A DNA stretch of 64,000 nt from contig JAHBXV010000001.1 in assembly GCA_019636285.1 (NCBI GenBank), positions 272,520-336,519 of the forward strand. The letters run 5' to 3'. Position 1 is the stretch's first letter, and each line of letters opens with the position of its first letter. The DNA comes from Planctomycetaceae bacterium. GTDB taxonomy: Bacteria > Planctomycetota > Planctomycetia > Planctomycetales > Planctomycetaceae. The notes beneath the pieces are model-generated. The model searched no databases and was not told the origin of the DNA. It saw nothing but the letters and a program-made list of their open reading frames with translations. Below are positions 26,155 to 35,228 of the stretch, in pieces. Made by a program: the position numbers and the translations under genes.

Positions 26155-27405
26155 ATGCGATTATCTGTTGCCATCCTCCTCTACAGCGCGATGGGATTGT
26201 CCGCGAGTGCCCATGCCGAGAATTGGCCGGGTTTTCGCGGTTTGTCGAGTCAGGGCCTGTCATCGGAAACCGGGATTCCGGTCCGCTGGTCGGCGACCGA
26301 AAACGTTACTTGGAAAGCGCCGGTTCCCGGTCTCGGCTGGTCATCGCCGATTGTCTGGGGAAACTCCATCTTCGTGACGACGGCTGACGATGAGGGACAG
26401 TCGTTCCGGATTCTGGCGTTCAACGCGGAAAACGGATCGCCACTGTGGTCGACCGAAGTTGGCCGGCAGACTCCCGGTCGCAAGGAAGACCAGAATTCGT
26501 ACGCCACCCCGACGCCGGTCTGCGATGGCAAGCAGGTCTATGCCGTCTTCGCGGACGGCCTGATCGCCGCCGTCGACGCGGAAACCGGGACCATCGCCTG
26601 GAGAAACCACGACACCCGTTTCTACAGCAAGCATGGCTTGGGAGCGTCGCCCATTCTGTACGAGGATCTGCTCATCATGCCGTTTGACGGCAGCAGTTCC
26701 GGGGAAGAACGCGAAATTGGCTGGAAAAAGCCCTGGGATCAGGCGTTCCTGACGGCCATCGACACCGCCACCGGGAAAGAACGCTGGCGCGGCCGCCGGG
26801 GGATGTCGCGCATCGCCCACGTCACCCCCGGCCTGATGAAGGTGGGAGACAACTGGCAGCTTATCAGCGGCGCGGGCGATTGCATCCAGGGCTTTGACCC
26901 CGCGAACGGCGAACGATTGTGGTCGGTCTTCAGTCAGGGCGAAGGCGTCACGCCGTCCATCGTTCTGGGAGACGACGGCCTCGTCTTCACCTGTTCTGGA
27001 TTCGAAGCCCCCACCATTCGGACCGTGCGCGTGAAGGGGGGCGACTCGGCTGAGATTGCCTGGGAACAGACGCGCAACGTGCCGTCCCTCTCTTCGCTCA
27101 TTCACGTTGACGGCCTGGTTTACGCCGTGACCGACAAGGGAGTCGCCAGTTGCCTCGACGCCGCGACCGGCGAAGTCGTCTGGCAGGAGCGTCTCGGCGG
27201 CAATCACTCGGCGTCGCCAGTCCATGCCGACGGACACCTGTACTTCCTCTCGGAACAGGGTGAGACGACGGTCATCAAGGCCGGCAAGACGTTCGAGATC
27301 GTCTCGCGCAACCGGATTGAGGAAGTCTGCAAGGCGTCTCTGGCCATTTCCAATGGGCGCATTTACTTGCGGAGCCAGAATCACCTGTTTGCCATCGGCA
27401 AATGA
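26155..27405 (+). CDS. Secreted PQQ-binding-like beta-propeller protein
   Basis: Two in-frame ATGs exist. The one at 26155 has GGGAG five bases ahead and begins a clean signal peptide (LSVAILLYSAMGLSASAHA), so I use it rather than 26131. The 416-residue product opens with NWPGFRG, the family signature also present in the 11728 gene. Propeller strands such as FRILAFNAENGSPLWST, LIAAVDAETGTIAWRNHD, LTAIDTATGKERWRG and ASCLDAATGEVVWQE repeat the AxD-TG-W pattern. Like its paralogue it is probably a periplasmic or surface scaffold. Its stop is three bases from the stop of the convergent cyclotransferase gene. Confidence 0.87.
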   Translation: MRLSVAILLYSAMGLSASAHAENWPGFRGLSSQGLSSETGIPVRWSATENVTWKAPVPGLGWSSPIVWGNSIFVTTADDEGQSFRILAFNAENGSPLWSTEVGRQTPGRKEDQNSYATPTPVCDGKQVYAVFADGLIAAVDAETGTIAWRNHDTRFYSKHGLGASPILYEDLLIMPFDGSSSGEEREIGWKKPWDQAFLTAIDTATGKERWRGRRGMSRIAHVTPGLMKVGDNWQLISGAGDCIQGFDPANGERLWSVFSQGEGVTPSIVLGDDGLVFTCSGFEAPTIRTVRVKGGDSAEIAWEQTRNVPSLSSLIHVDGLVYAVTDKGVASCLDAATGEVVWQERLGGNHSASPVHADGHLYFLSEQGETTVIKAGKTFEIVSRNRIEEVCKASLAISNGRIYLRSQNHLFAIGK

Positions 27406-27408
27406 GAA

Positions 27409-27750
27409 TCAGGAACCGGTCGGCCGCACATAGGCCCAGGCCCTGAACTCCCCCTCCGGCGTCTGCACGGTGACTTCGCGCCGCTCGTACTCGTGTCCAA
27501 CGAGTTGGCCGATGGGAATCTCTTCGAGTTCGTCGCAGCCGGCGAGCGTTTCGTCGTATCGCGATGACTCGAGAAAGAAGAGTTGTCCGTCGACTGCCTC
27601 ACCTCGTGCCACATCAATCATCAACGGTTCGACCCGCTGATAGTCCCGCAAGACGGCTGGCAGCCAGCGGTCAAAACGGCCTGCAAGATAGTGGTGGTTC
27701 TCGTGCCCCAGCCGCAAAGTGCCGAAAACGAACAGCGGCCGCCCCTCCAT
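27409..27750 (-). CDS. Gamma-glutamylcyclotransferase-like (AIG2/GGCT) protein
   Basis: I place the start at the ATG at 27750, preceded by GGAG; the frame is open further upstream without support. The 113-residue product is one GGCT domain. FVFGTLRLGHENHH is the substrate-binding FGTLRxG loop. The carboxylate in GCDELEEIP (about E74) aligns with the catalytic Glu that helps release 5-oxoproline from gamma-glutamyl compounds. The C-terminal strand RREVTVQTPEGEFRAWAYV completes the fold. It is cytoplasmic. Its 3' end nearly touches the convergent propeller gene. Confidence 0.85.
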   Translation of the reverse strand: MEGRPLFVFGTLRLGHENHHYLAGRFDRWLPAVLRDYQRVEPLMIDVARGEAVDGQLFFLESSRYDETLAGCDELEEIPIGQLVGHEYERREVTVQTPEGEFRAWAYVRPTGS

Positions 27751-27884
27751 CCCCCGTCTCCACTCGGAATTACGCCGTCTGTGGTCGACGCATATGGAGG
27801 TCGACCGCAACGACGGCGGCGGGAGCGCGCTCGCAGTCGTTCGCAATTTGAAATGCACTGGTTCAGGCGTTCCAGCCGACTCGC

Positions 27885-28961
27885 TTAGGCCGCTCGAAGT
27901 GCCGCCACCACCAGATCGCCCATTTCGGTCGTCGATTTGGGAGCCGAGGTTCCCATCAGGTCTGCCGTGCGGTGACCATCCGAAAGCACCTTGTTGACGG
28001 CGGCTTCGATGGCTGCCGCTTCGGTCTCCAGGTTCAGCGAGTGACGCAACAACATCGCCGCGGCCAGGATGGTCGCGAGCGGGTTGGCGATCCCCTTGCC
28101 GGCAATATCGGGAGCCGAACCGTGGATCGGTTCGTACAGGCCGGGGCCGGGATCACCCAGAGACGCAGAGGGCAGCAACCCCAGCGAACCGGGGAGCATT
28201 GACCCTTCGTCCGTCAGAATGTCGCCAAACATGTTTTCGGTGACGACGACATCGAACTTCGTGGGCTTAGAAATCAGGTACATGGCCATTGCGTCGACCA
28301 GCACATGTTCGTAGGCGACGTCCGGGAATTCTTCCTTCATCACCCGTTCAACGACTTGCCGCCACAACCGTGAAACTTCCAGCACGTTGGCCTTGTCGAC
28401 GCTCGTGACTTTCTTCTTCCGTCCACGAGCCGCCTGGGCTGCGAGACGCACGATCCGCTCCACTTCATGGGTGCTGTAAATCATCGTGTTGTAGGCGACT
28501 TCGCCGGACGCATCTTTCTCGCGGGCCGACTTGCCGAAATACAGTCCTCCGGTCAGCTCGCGGAAAAACAGAATGTCGGTTCCGGAAACGATTTCCGCCT
28601 TCAAAGGCGACGCCGCGACCAGTTGCGGCAGCACCTGAATCGGCCGCAGGTTCGCGAACAGGCCCAGCGCTTTGCGGATGCCCAGCAGACCAGCTTCCGG
28701 GCGTGTCTTGGCCGTGGGATCATCCCACTTCGGCCCACCGACCGCTCCCAGCAGAATTCCCTGGGCGGTTCGGCATGCCGCGACGGTGCTGTTCGGCAGT
28801 GCGGTCCCGAATTCGTCGATCGCACACCCCCCAATGGGGTGCGACTCAAACACAAATTGGTGTCCGAACCGCCCGGCAATCGCCTCCAGCGTCTTGCGCC
28901 CTTCGGCAATCACTTCCGGCCCAATCCCGTCGCCGGGCAACAACACAATCCGCGCGTCCAC
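27885..28961 (-). CDS. leuB: 3-isopropylmalate dehydrogenase
   Basis: The protein is full-length and clearly Leu[12 protein letters not shown] at the N-terminus, the TREELTGG-type loop as [12 protein letters not shown], the active-site [14 protein letters not shown] and [11 protein letters not shown], and the Mg/substrate motif [42 protein letters not shown] binds NAD. It oxidatively decarboxylates 3-isopropylmalate in leucine synthesis. The frame can start at a GTG at 28985; I prefer the GTG at 28961 because AAAGG precedes it and the product then begins [12 protein letters not shown] like other LeuB proteins. No other leu gene is in the window. It ends -ALRAA, which may be coincidental with the tag described in the glycan locus. 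Confidence 0.94.
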   Translation of the reverse strand: MDARIVLLPGDGIGPEVIAEGRKTLEAIAGRFGHQFVFESHPIGGCAIDEFGTALPNSTVAACRTAQGILLGAVGGPKWDDPTAKTRPEAGLLGIRKALGLFANLRPIQVLPQLVAASPLKAEIVSGTDILFFRELTGGLYFGKSAREKDASGEVAYNTMIYSTHEVERIVRLAAQAARGRKKKVTSVDKANVLEVSRLWRQVVERVMKEEFPDVAYEHVLVDAMAMYLISKPTKFDVVVTENMFGDILTDEGSMLPGSLGLLPSASLGDPGPGLYEPIHGSAPDIAGKGIANPLATILAAAMLLRHSLNLETEAAAIEAAVNKVLSDGHRTADLMGTSAPKSTTEMGDLVVAALRAA

Positions 28962-29063
28962 GACTGCCAACCTTTCGATTTCCACGCCATTTCACAGGTG
29001 TCAACCGGCACACTTTAAAGGGGCGTTCCCGCCATGGAAAGTGACCGGTCGACTTCCAAACGG

Positions 29064-29096
29064 AAAAGGCCCGGCCGACAAACTGCCGACCGGGCC
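29064..29096 (-). terminator. Rho-independent terminator of the Cys-rich protein gene
   Basis: On the minus strand the hairpin GGCCCGGTCGGC...GCCGGGCC, with one G-T pair and a short loop, is followed directly by TTTTCC. It begins about 75 bp after the stop of the gene at 29171-29629. Confidence 0.7.
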
Positions 29097-29170
29097 ATTT
29101 CGATTTTGTGTCAGAATCCCCGTCCGTACTCGCTCTCACGCGGGAGCCCGGGAACGAAGAACCTCATCAA

Positions 29171-29629
29171 TCAATCGTCGTAGTCAACAATCACCTTGCC
29201 ACGAGCCGACAGAATCGACACCGAGTACTTGCCGTAGTCGAGGATCAGCTTGTTGCCGCTACGGCGGCACTTCACCTCGGGACAATCACACGGCGGCACG
29301 CAGACTTTGACGTTCACGCAGGCCGGAGCGCAGCACGAGGCCTTGTCCTGACAGGGGTCGGGCACCTGGACGATCATGGGGACCGCGCACGGGTGAATGT
29401 TCCGCAGATCCTTGTACTTGACACACTCGAAGAGTGGCAGGGCGGCCGACTCCGGCATCGGCGTGATGTACCCTTCCACCATCGGCTCTTCATAGGCAAG
29501 ACCGGGCGCCGGGGGCACTTCCAGAGCCGCTGCCAGTTGGGGTGAAAGTCCCAACAGGCGCGGACCGTCCGCCGCCGTCGCCGCGCTGGCCGATGCCAGG
29601 ACCAGCAATACCGCAAGACTTCGCATCAT
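29171..29629 (-). CDS. Exported Cys-rich protein of unknown function
   Basis: A strong GAGGAG ribosome site precedes the start, where two ATG codons follow one another. The 152-residue product has a signal peptide cleaved near ATA-AD (about residue 20). The mature part is Pro-rich, then carries a Cys-dense block at about 68-122 (DPCQDKASCCAPACVNVKVC, then PPCDCPEVKCRR) with about ten cysteines. It ends with a regular beta stretch KLILDYGKYSVSILSARGKV. The Cys spacing suggests disulfides or metal binding outside the cytoplasm. I recognise no family. The gene is monocistronic with its own terminator. Confidence 0.75.
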   Translation of the reverse strand: MMRSLAVLLVLASASAATAADGPRLLGLSPQLAAALEVPPAPGLAYEEPMVEGYITPMPESAALPLFECVKYKDLRNIHPCAVPMIVQVPDPCQDKASCCAPACVNVKVCVPPCDCPEVKCRRSGNKLILDYGKYSVSILSARGKVIVDYDD

Positions 29630-30240
29630 TGTGTCTCCTCTTCTTCGAACCAGTCTTCAGACTCCGGACACTTGCCAGAGTCGCGACGGCGGCCGCTGGG
29701 CCACAACCATCGCCAAATTTGTCTGTTTCAACTTCCCAAGACGCCGGGCGACCCCATCGTGTTAGTCCGGCGACTCGAGCCCATTTCCTGATTCGGTCGC
29801 CACGGCACGCGAACCGGCAGAAAATGCCGATTCATAATGCGGCAGCCGCCAATTCCTCACCGTTCTGACTACTGCGCAAAGTCTCTGGATGCAACAGGCG
29901 GCAAAAAACTCATCGCAATTGGGAAGGTTCGGTCTGTCCACCAATTTCACGCAGAACCCCTATTACACCAAATCAACACTTTCTCGGAGATAGCAATCAG
30001 CGTACCAAGATCGTCGCTTTGACGGAGAAATTGATTCACGGGCGAGGATCCGAAAGTTCGGTTCCGGAAGGGTGTTGGGAAATCTTGCTCCAAAAGCCGC
30101 GAGCGCGTGGTTACGATAGCGGAAGGGCCAGACAGCGACCCGGAGTACACCTGAACCGGTCTCTGATCCGCGCCCGCGACAGGTTGCCGTCAAATCGATG
30201 ACGGCCGGAATTTCACCGTCAGCAACACAGGGCCGTCTTC
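29630..30240. other. Intergenic region, 611 bp, no gene recognised
   Basis: The region lies between two divergent genes, the Cys-rich protein (minus) and the lipoprotein (plus), so it should carry both promoters. Open frames are short, without ribosome sites and with low-complexity Arg/Ser translations. I saw no convincing tRNA, terminator or repeat. A structured RNA cannot be excluded by eye. Confidence 0.45.
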
Positions 30241-31296
30241 GTGGATATCCGGCATTTAGCGGCAGGAATCGGTCTTGGCGTTTTGATCGCGACGGGCCTT
30301 CCCGGTTGCGGTGGGTCCACCACTCCGCAGGCTCCGGCGGCATCGGGTGGTTCCTCCGCGTCGCCAGCGAGGGGTCCGACCACACCGGCCACCTCGGCCA
30401 CGGCGAATGCCGTCCCGGCGGACGGGCCGAAATCGATCGGCGGCGTTCCCTACGATGTCTGGTTTGATGATCCGTTGGGAACAGTTGCCGACACGCAGTC
30501 CGTCGCGGCCGCTCCGAACCCCTCTCCGGCTGTGCCGAAAGAGGAAATGCCGGCTGCTGTTACCCCGAGCGCGCCGACGGCTTCTGCCGACAATGGCGGG
30601 TCGGAGTGGGGGCAATACATTTCGATGGACCAGATACAGGAAGAAACGAAGCAGCTTCGCAACCGGTTGACCGCTTCCATGCAGTCGCTCGCCAAGTTCA
30701 ATTCAGATTTCAAGGAAATTCAGGCCGACGCAGCTGTGCTGGCCGCCATGGCCGTCATCGTCGAACAGCACCCCGAATCGGCCACTTGGAAACCGAACAG
30801 CCGTTTTGTGCAGGAATTCGCGGCGAAAATGCAGCAGACCTCCGCGGCTCTCGGCCGCGAATCCTACGACAAGACGCAGGTGGAATTTGAGCGCGTCTCG
30901 GCCGTTCTGAACGGAAATGTCCCCGCCGACGCTGGCGCGCTCCCCGCCCAGCGCCCGCCGGCCGAGATTGCCAGTCGCTGGGGCGCCATGAAGAAAATGG
31001 AAAAGGTCCGCGACTGGATGAAGGCCAACCTCACGACCGAGGCCAACTTCAAGGCGGACCTGCCCCGGATTCAGCAGGACGGCTCCATCCTTGTCGCGCT
31101 TTCCGCGCTCGTGGCCGACCATAGCTACGAATCGGCCGATGAAGAGGACTACCAGAAATATGCCCAGCAACTGATCGATGCGTCGAAAGCGGCTGTCGCG
31201 GCCGGCAAAGCCGAAGACTTCGCCGCCTTCACCACGTCCATCCAAGCGATTCAGAAGGCCTGCGGTGACTGCCACAATGACTATGGAACAAATTGA
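30241..31296 (+). CDS. Lipoprotein with C-terminal cytochrome-c'-like haem motif
   Basis: The frame begins with GTG and gives a lipoprotein signal ending LPGCGG (Cys about residue 23). A Pro/Ala/Ser/Thr-rich linker runs to about residue 120. Two helical segments follow, each built like half of a four-helix domain (about 130-225 and 235-351). The last ends [13 protein letters not shown], a CxxCH haem site placed near the C-terminus exactly as in class II cytochromes c (cytochrome c'). The first segment lacks CxxCH, so this may be a duplicated domain with one haem lost. An anchored periplasmic electron-transfer or gas-sensing protein is plausible. The next gene starts inside its 3' end. Confidence 0.75.
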   Translation: MDIRHLAAGIGLGVLIATGLPGCGGSTTPQAPAASGGSSASPARGPTTPATSATANAVPADGPKSIGGVPYDVWFDDPLGTVADTQSVAAAPNPSPAVPKEEMPAAVTPSAPTASADNGGSEWGQYISMDQIQEETKQLRNRLTASMQSLAKFNSDFKEIQADAAVLAAMAVIVEQHPESATWKPNSRFVQEFAAKMQQTSAALGRESYDKTQVEFERVSAVLNGNVPADAGALPAQRPPAEIASRWGAMKKMEKVRDWMKANLTTEANFKADLPRIQQDGSILVALSALVADHSYESADEEDYQKYAQQLIDASKAAVAAGKAEDFAAFTTSIQAIQKACGDCHNDYGTN

Positions 31297-32260
31297 TTCA
31301 CGCCGTTCATTCGCGTTTCGCCCGCTGATCAGCGCGCTGATGGCCCTCGTCGCTTTGTACGCGACAGCCACGGTCGAGGCCGACTTGATTGAATTGAAGT
31401 CCGGCCACCGTATCGACGGCGACGTGCTGAAAGAGCATCCCGATGCGATCCTGGTCGATATCGGCATCGAAGTCATCCGTATCCCCCGGTCGGCCATTCA
31501 GTCGCGGTCGAAGTCGGATGGCACCGCGCCCGCTGAAATCGGTGACAACGACCAGAAACTCTATCGTGTCGCCTCTCTCCCGCGCAAAAGCATTCGCGAA
31601 CTGGCCGAACGCTTCGGCGAAGGTGTCGTGTTGATTCAAACCCCGGGAGGACTCGGATCGGGCTTTCTATTAAACAAGGACGGCTACGCGGTCACGAATC
31701 AGCACGTGATCGAGAAAGAGACACGCATCAGCGCGACGGTTTTTTCGCGAAGCACGACCGGTGAGTTCCGTCGCCGCCGGATCGATGACGTGCGGATCGT
31801 GGCCCTCAACCCCTACTTCGATCTGGCCCTGTTGCAGATTCCCGTGCAGGAAGATCTTCCGTTTCAGCCGGTCTACCTGGCCGCTGACAGCGACCTGAAA
31901 GATGGCGACGAAGTCTTCGCAATCGGCAATCCGCTGGGCCTCGAGCGCTCGGTTTCACAGGGGATCGTCAGCACGCGCAACCGCAACTACGAAGGCATGG
32001 TCTACATCCAGACGACCACCCAGATCAATCCGGGCAACAGCGGCGGACCGCTGTTCAATGCCCGCGGCGAAGTCGTCGGCGTGACCAACATGAAGCTGCT
32101 GTTTGCCGAGGGCCTGGGCTTCGCGATTCCCGTCGCCTATTTGAAACTGTTCCTCGACAATCACGAGGCCTTCGCGTACGACCGCAACAACCCCAACAGC
32201 GGTCACCGCTACCTGGACGCGCCCCGAAAGCAGGCCGCGACAACAACCGCGACGCCTTGA
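31277..32260 (+). CDS. Exported trypsin-like serine protease, S1C (DegP/HtrA type) without PDZ
   Basis: The ATG at 31277 overlaps the lipoprotein gene by 20 bp, implying coupled translation; an ATG two codons later is an alternative. A signal peptide (about 1-35, [19 protein letters not shown]) leads to a small beta module, [15 protein letters not shown], common in planctomycete exported proteins. The protease domain has the triad H143 (TNQHVI), D182 (FDLALL) and S255 (NPGNSGGPL), and the oxyanion loop is intact. Of 327 residues none form a PDZ domain, unlike DegP/DegS, so substrate recognition must differ. It may act on or with the haem lipoprotein encoded upstream. Confidence 0.88.
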   Translation: MTMEQIDSRRSFAFRPLISALMALVALYATATVEADLIELKSGHRIDGDVLKEHPDAILVDIGIEVIRIPRSAIQSRSKSDGTAPAEIGDNDQKLYRVASLPRKSIRELAERFGEGVVLIQTPGGLGSGFLLNKDGYAVTNQHVIEKETRISATVFSRSTTGEFRRRRIDDVRIVALNPYFDLALLQIPVQEDLPFQPVYLAADSDLKDGDEVFAIGNPLGLERSVSQGIVSTRNRNYEGMVYIQTTTQINPGNSGGPLFNARGEVVGVTNMKLLFAEGLGFAIPVAYLKLFLDNHEAFAYDRNNPNSGHRYLDAPRKQAATTTATP

Positions 32261-32338
32261 ACGCCTGTCAGAGCATGACAGCTTTCGTTCCCAGGCACCC
32301 GTCTACGAACATGGAACGGCGTTCGATGAGTTGCCATG

Positions 32339-32423
32339 AGGGTGGCACGCCCTGACGGCTTTGCGGAAGGGCGTGGGAGTGGTTCATTCGCCACGCCCTT
32401 CGAAGACTCAGGGCGTGCCACCG
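32339..32423. repeat. Nested inverted repeat family C, copy 1
   Basis: The outer arms GGTGGCACGCCCTGA and TCAGGGCGTGCCACC enclose a second pair AAGGGCGTGG and CCACGCCCTT around a short spacer, so the sequence can fold as a long hairpin. It is nearly identical over about 85 bp to 48091-48175. Confidence 0.8.
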
Positions 32424-32464
32424 ACCGGATCCTGACGCATTTGTTGCGAGGGAAGGCGATGACC

Positions 32465-32566
32465 CTCACAGAGGCACGAAGGCACGGAGAGATACCAAGA
32501 CGAGCATGATGCGCGGACGGGATTTGTCCGACTGGCTTTCTCCGTGCCTTAGTGGCTTCGTGAGAG
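32465..32566. repeat. Inverted repeat family D, copy 2
   Basis: The left arm CTCACAGAGGCACGAAGGCA plus CGGAGAG is mirrored by CTTTCTCCGTGCCTTAGTGG plus CTTCGTGAGAG. The arms are more similar to each other here than in copy 1 at 24537-24647. Confidence 0.74.
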
Positions 32567-32638
32567 CCCAATCAGTCAACTGCTATTTCGCGCGCCACCC
32601 CACCGCGACAGCGAAGCCTTGAACTCAGCTTCGGAGTC

Positions 32639-33244
32639 TCAGACCGGAGTGAGAACGCTGGCCAGTTCCAGAAAGTTGCGCAACAACTGAATGCCGTTGC
32701 GATCCGTCAGAAAACTTTCCGGGTGAAACTGAACGCCATGAATGGGGAAGTCGCGGTGGGCGATCCCCATCACTTCCCGCTCGGAATCTGAGTTCTCGAC
32801 CCACGCGGTCAGGCGAAGTTCCGGCGGCAGCGATCGCTCGGGGACGATCAGGCTGTGGTAACGCGTCGCGGGAAACGGATTGGGGAGCCCGCGAAAGACG
32901 CCTTCGTTCGTGTGGAAGACGTCGGACACCTTGCCGTGCATGAGTCGCGGCGCCAGGACAACCTGCGCGCCAAAGACTTCAGCCATCGACTGATGACCCA
33001 GGCAGACTCCAAGCGTTGGAATGGTGGGGCCCAGTCGACGGATCAGTTCCATCGAGATCCCGGCTTCATGCGGCGTGCAGGGGCCAGGCGAAACCACGAT
33101 GGCGGTCGGTGCTAGAGCCGCGATCTCATCGACCGTGATCTGATTGTTGCGCGCGACGCGGATATCGAGCCCCGCATCGATCTCGCCGAACCGCTGTACG
33201 AGGTTGTAGGTGAACGAATCGTAGTTATCGAGAACGAACAGCAT
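32639..33244 (-). CDS. Glutamine amidotransferase of anthranilate / aminodeoxychorismate synthase
   Basis: The true start is the ATG at 33244 (MLFVLDNYDSFTYNL), the invariant N-terminus of TrpG/PabA. A longer frame begins inside repeat F2. The 201-residue class I amidotransferase has its complete triad: nucleophile C81 (GVCLGHQ), H174 and E176 (QFHPES). It supplies ammonia from glutamine to chorismate in tryptophan or folate synthesis. The sequence does not separate TrpG from PabA, and no trpE or pabB is adjacent, so it may serve both, as in several bacteria. Confidence 0.92.
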   Translation of the reverse strand: MLFVLDNYDSFTYNLVQRFGEIDAGLDIRVARNNQITVDEIAALAPTAIVVSPGPCTPHEAGISMELIRRLGPTIPTLGVCLGHQSMAEVFGAQVVLAPRLMHGKVSDVFHTNEGVFRGLPNPFPATRYHSLIVPERSLPPELRLTAWVENSDSEREVMGIAHRDFPIHGVQFHPESFLTDRNGIQLLRNFLELASVLTPV

Positions 33245-33277
33245 CGAAGCCCCTGACGAAACGTCTCTTAGAGATTC

Positions 33278-33353
33278 TAACACAACCTCTGTGCGATAGA
33301 GTGTTTGCCCGATATTCAGCAGGTTTCTGACAGGCACAACCGGTTGTGTTAGG
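33278..33353. repeat. Repeat element F, copy 2, with 10-bp perfect inverted ends
   Basis: The element is bounded by TAACACAACC (33278-33287) and GGTTGTGTTA (33342-33351), a perfect terminal inverted repeat. The internal palindrome ACAACCGGTTGT lies at 33336-33347. It aligns with 18751-18830. It sits between the gmd stop and the PabA/TrpG start, 34 bp upstream of the latter. Confidence 0.72.
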
Positions 33354-33358
33354 GTTTC

Positions 33359-34327
33359 TTATTCCATCGCCTCGAGGTCATGGTCCACCATCATGTCGAC
33401 CAGTTCCTGGAATGTCACTCGGGGCGCCCAGCCCAGTTCCTCCCGCGCCTTTCGAGCATCTCCCAGCAGAGTGTGGACCTCCGCCGGCCGGTAGAAGTTC
33501 GGGTCGGTGGTCACATAGTCTTCCCAATTCAGATTCGCGCGGGCAAAGGCGAGTTCGCAAAACTCCCGAACCGTGTGCGTTTCGCCCGTCGCCACGACGT
33601 AGTCCCGCGGCTCGGATTGTTGCAGCATCAGCCACATTGCCTGCACGTAGTCCCCCGCGAATCCCCAATCTCGCTGGGCATCGAGATTTCCCAGGCGCAA
33701 TTCTTTGGTGCGGCCGTGGACGATCCCGGCCACGTGCGAACTGATCTTGCGCGTCACGAACTCGAATCCCCGTCGGGGAGACTCGTGGTTGAAGAGAATC
33801 CCCGACGAGACGAACATTCCGTAGGCTTCGCGATAATTGCGGGCCAGTTCGTACCCCGTCACCTTGGAAATTCCGTACGGCGACCGCGGCGAGAACCGTG
33901 TCGTTTCGCTTTGAGGCGACTCAGCCGCATTCCCGAACATTTCGCTGGAACCGGCGAAGTAAACCCGGCACTGCGGATGCGTCTGCCGGACCGCTTCCAG
34001 AACGAAATGGGTTCCGTCGATATTCGTCTGGAACGTCGAGAAAGCGTCCTCGAACGAATACGACACAAAACTTTGTGCCGCAAGATGATACAACTCATCG
34101 GGCGCAACGGTTTCGATCGCCTTGTAAAGACTCGCGAACGATTCCAGGCTGGCCGCATGGAGCGTCAGGCGGTCCAGACATCCGTGCAGCCGGGCCAGTC
34201 GATGGCGCGAATCTTCGAGGGCGACGCGGCGCACCAGCCCGTGCACCTCATATCCGCGTTCCAGAAGCTCTTCGGCGAGATAGGATCCGTCCTGTCCCGT
34301 GATACCGGTAATCAGCGCGCGAGGCAT
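33359..34327 (-). CDS. gmd: GDP-mannose 4,6-dehydratase
   Basis: The 322-residue extended-SDR protein has the NADP-binding TGITGQDGSYL (7-17). Its catalytic residues are S127/S128-E129 (GSSEMFG) and Y151xxxK155 (YGISK). The family signatures NHESPRRG and GNLDAQRDWGFAGDYV follow. It converts GDP-mannose to GDP-4-keto-6-deoxymannose, precursor of GDP-fucose, rhamnose or perosamine. This fits the surface-polysaccharide genes that follow, although it is transcribed in the opposite direction. A GGAAGAA site precedes the ATG. The following-step enzyme (fcl, rmd or per) is not in the window. Confidence 0.94.
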   Translation of the reverse strand: MPRALITGITGQDGSYLAEELLERGYEVHGLVRRVALEDSRHRLARLHGCLDRLTLHAASLESFASLYKAIETVAPDELYHLAAQSFVSYSFEDAFSTFQTNIDGTHFVLEAVRQTHPQCRVYFAGSSEMFGNAAESPQSETTRFSPRSPYGISKVTGYELARNYREAYGMFVSSGILFNHESPRRGFEFVTRKISSHVAGIVHGRTKELRLGNLDAQRDWGFAGDYVQAMWLMLQQSEPRDYVVATGETHTVREFCELAFARANLNWEDYVTTDPNFYRPAEVHTLLGDARKAREELGWAPRVTFQELVDMMVDHDLEAME

Positions 34328-34734
34328 GAGGCAATTCTTCCGCTATCGCGAACTCGCGACCTCCAGATGTCACCCGGGCCGTCGAACTCAGCTTGGTCGA
34401 TGCAATCGTTAAGTTGATCTTAGAAACGCATTTCCGGCCCCTGTCGAATCGCCGAACTCCTGTCGCGGTGTTGACTTCCGTGGAACATACAGCGACAATT
34501 GGGGTCGGTCTTCGATGGCCGCCCACTCTTCGAGTGTCTCGCGACGCGTTGTTCGCGTCAATGGTGGTGCGGCGTTCCGTGAAGGTTCACGTTGTGAAGC
34601 GGAAAATCGTCCGCGGCTGGTCTTTAGACGGTGTGTATCAGGGGGGTCAGAGTCTGTATGACCTGACCGCGTCCTAGTTCTAGCGCCCGATCCCGGCCCT
34701 CCTGCCGGTTGACGGCTGGAAGGCGAGGGTTTTG
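34328..34734. other. Divergent intergenic region, 407 bp
   Basis: The region separates divergent gmd and speD. Apart from a promoter-like pair at 34471-34499 on the plus strand I see no gene or strong structure. Short open frames here have no ribosome sites. Confidence 0.45.
34471..34499 (+). promoter_or_regulatory. Candidate sigma-70-type promoter upstream of speD
   Basis: TTGACT and GACAAT are separated by exactly 17 bp, matching the vegetative consensus at five and four of six positions. It would leave a leader of about 230 bases before speD. This is inferred from sequence similarity only. Confidence 0.35.
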
Positions 34735-35157
34735 ATGGAGCACTTGGGTCGGCATGTCATCATCGAGTTGTGGGGTTGCAACGCGGGCATTAACGATGCC
34801 TCGCTCATGAAGCAGGCCATGATTGACGCGGTCAACGCGGCGAAGGCCACGCTTCTGAACATCAACGTCCACACATTCAGTCCGCACGGAGTCACCGGCG
34901 TCGCCGTGCTGTCCGAATCGCACCTCTCGGTACATACCTGGCCCGAGCACGGCTACATGGCGGCGGACGTCTTCACCTGTGGTGAAACGACCGATCCTAA
35001 AGCAGCCGTCGATGTGCTCTGCGAGTATTTCAAACCGTCGGAAGTCGATGTCGTCGAACTCGAACGGGGGCAGCTCTCGCGAGCCATCTCCTCGGGAACG
35101 CGACGCCACACCCGCCCCCAGCGTCCGGTCGACCGACTTCCCACGGCCGTCGGCTAG
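34735..35157 (+). CDS. speD: S-adenosylmethionine decarboxylase proenzyme
   Basis: The ATG at 34735, after GCGAGGG, is preferred to the TTG just before it. The 140-residue protein is a prokaryotic class SpeD. Self-cleavage occurs between E61 and S62 in LSESHLSVHTWPE, leaving a pyruvoyl group on the new alpha chain. H67 and C82 (FTCG) are the other conserved catalytic residues. It makes decarboxylated AdoMet for spermidine or related polyamines. No speE follows. The C-terminal 25 residues are Arg/Pro-rich beyond the usual end. A terminator follows at 35229, so it is transcribed alone. Confidence 0.94.
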   Translation: MEHLGRHVIIELWGCNAGINDASLMKQAMIDAVNAAKATLLNINVHTFSPHGVTGVAVLSESHLSVHTWPEHGYMAADVFTCGETTDPKAAVDVLCEYFKPSEVDVVELERGQLSRAISSGTRRHTRPQRPVDRLPTAVG

Positions 35158-35228
35158 ATCGAGAGAATCGCGTCCCCTGCCGGCATAGTCCGAAGGCGGG
35201 ATGTCAAGCGGTTACTGTCAAATCCAGG

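Larger units (their letters stand above)
32261..32638. other. Convergent intergenic region, 378 bp, with two repeat families
   Basis: No gene is recognised. It contains repeat C copy 1 (32339-32423) and repeat D copy 2 (32465-32566) in tandem, between the convergent protease and PabA/TrpG genes. Confidence 0.65.

Noticed and set aside
32339..32423. TGGCAC ... TTTGC in repeat C as a sigma-54 promoter
   Set aside because: The spacing between the two boxes is about 12 bp instead of 4-5, and the sequence is explained by the inverted repeat.
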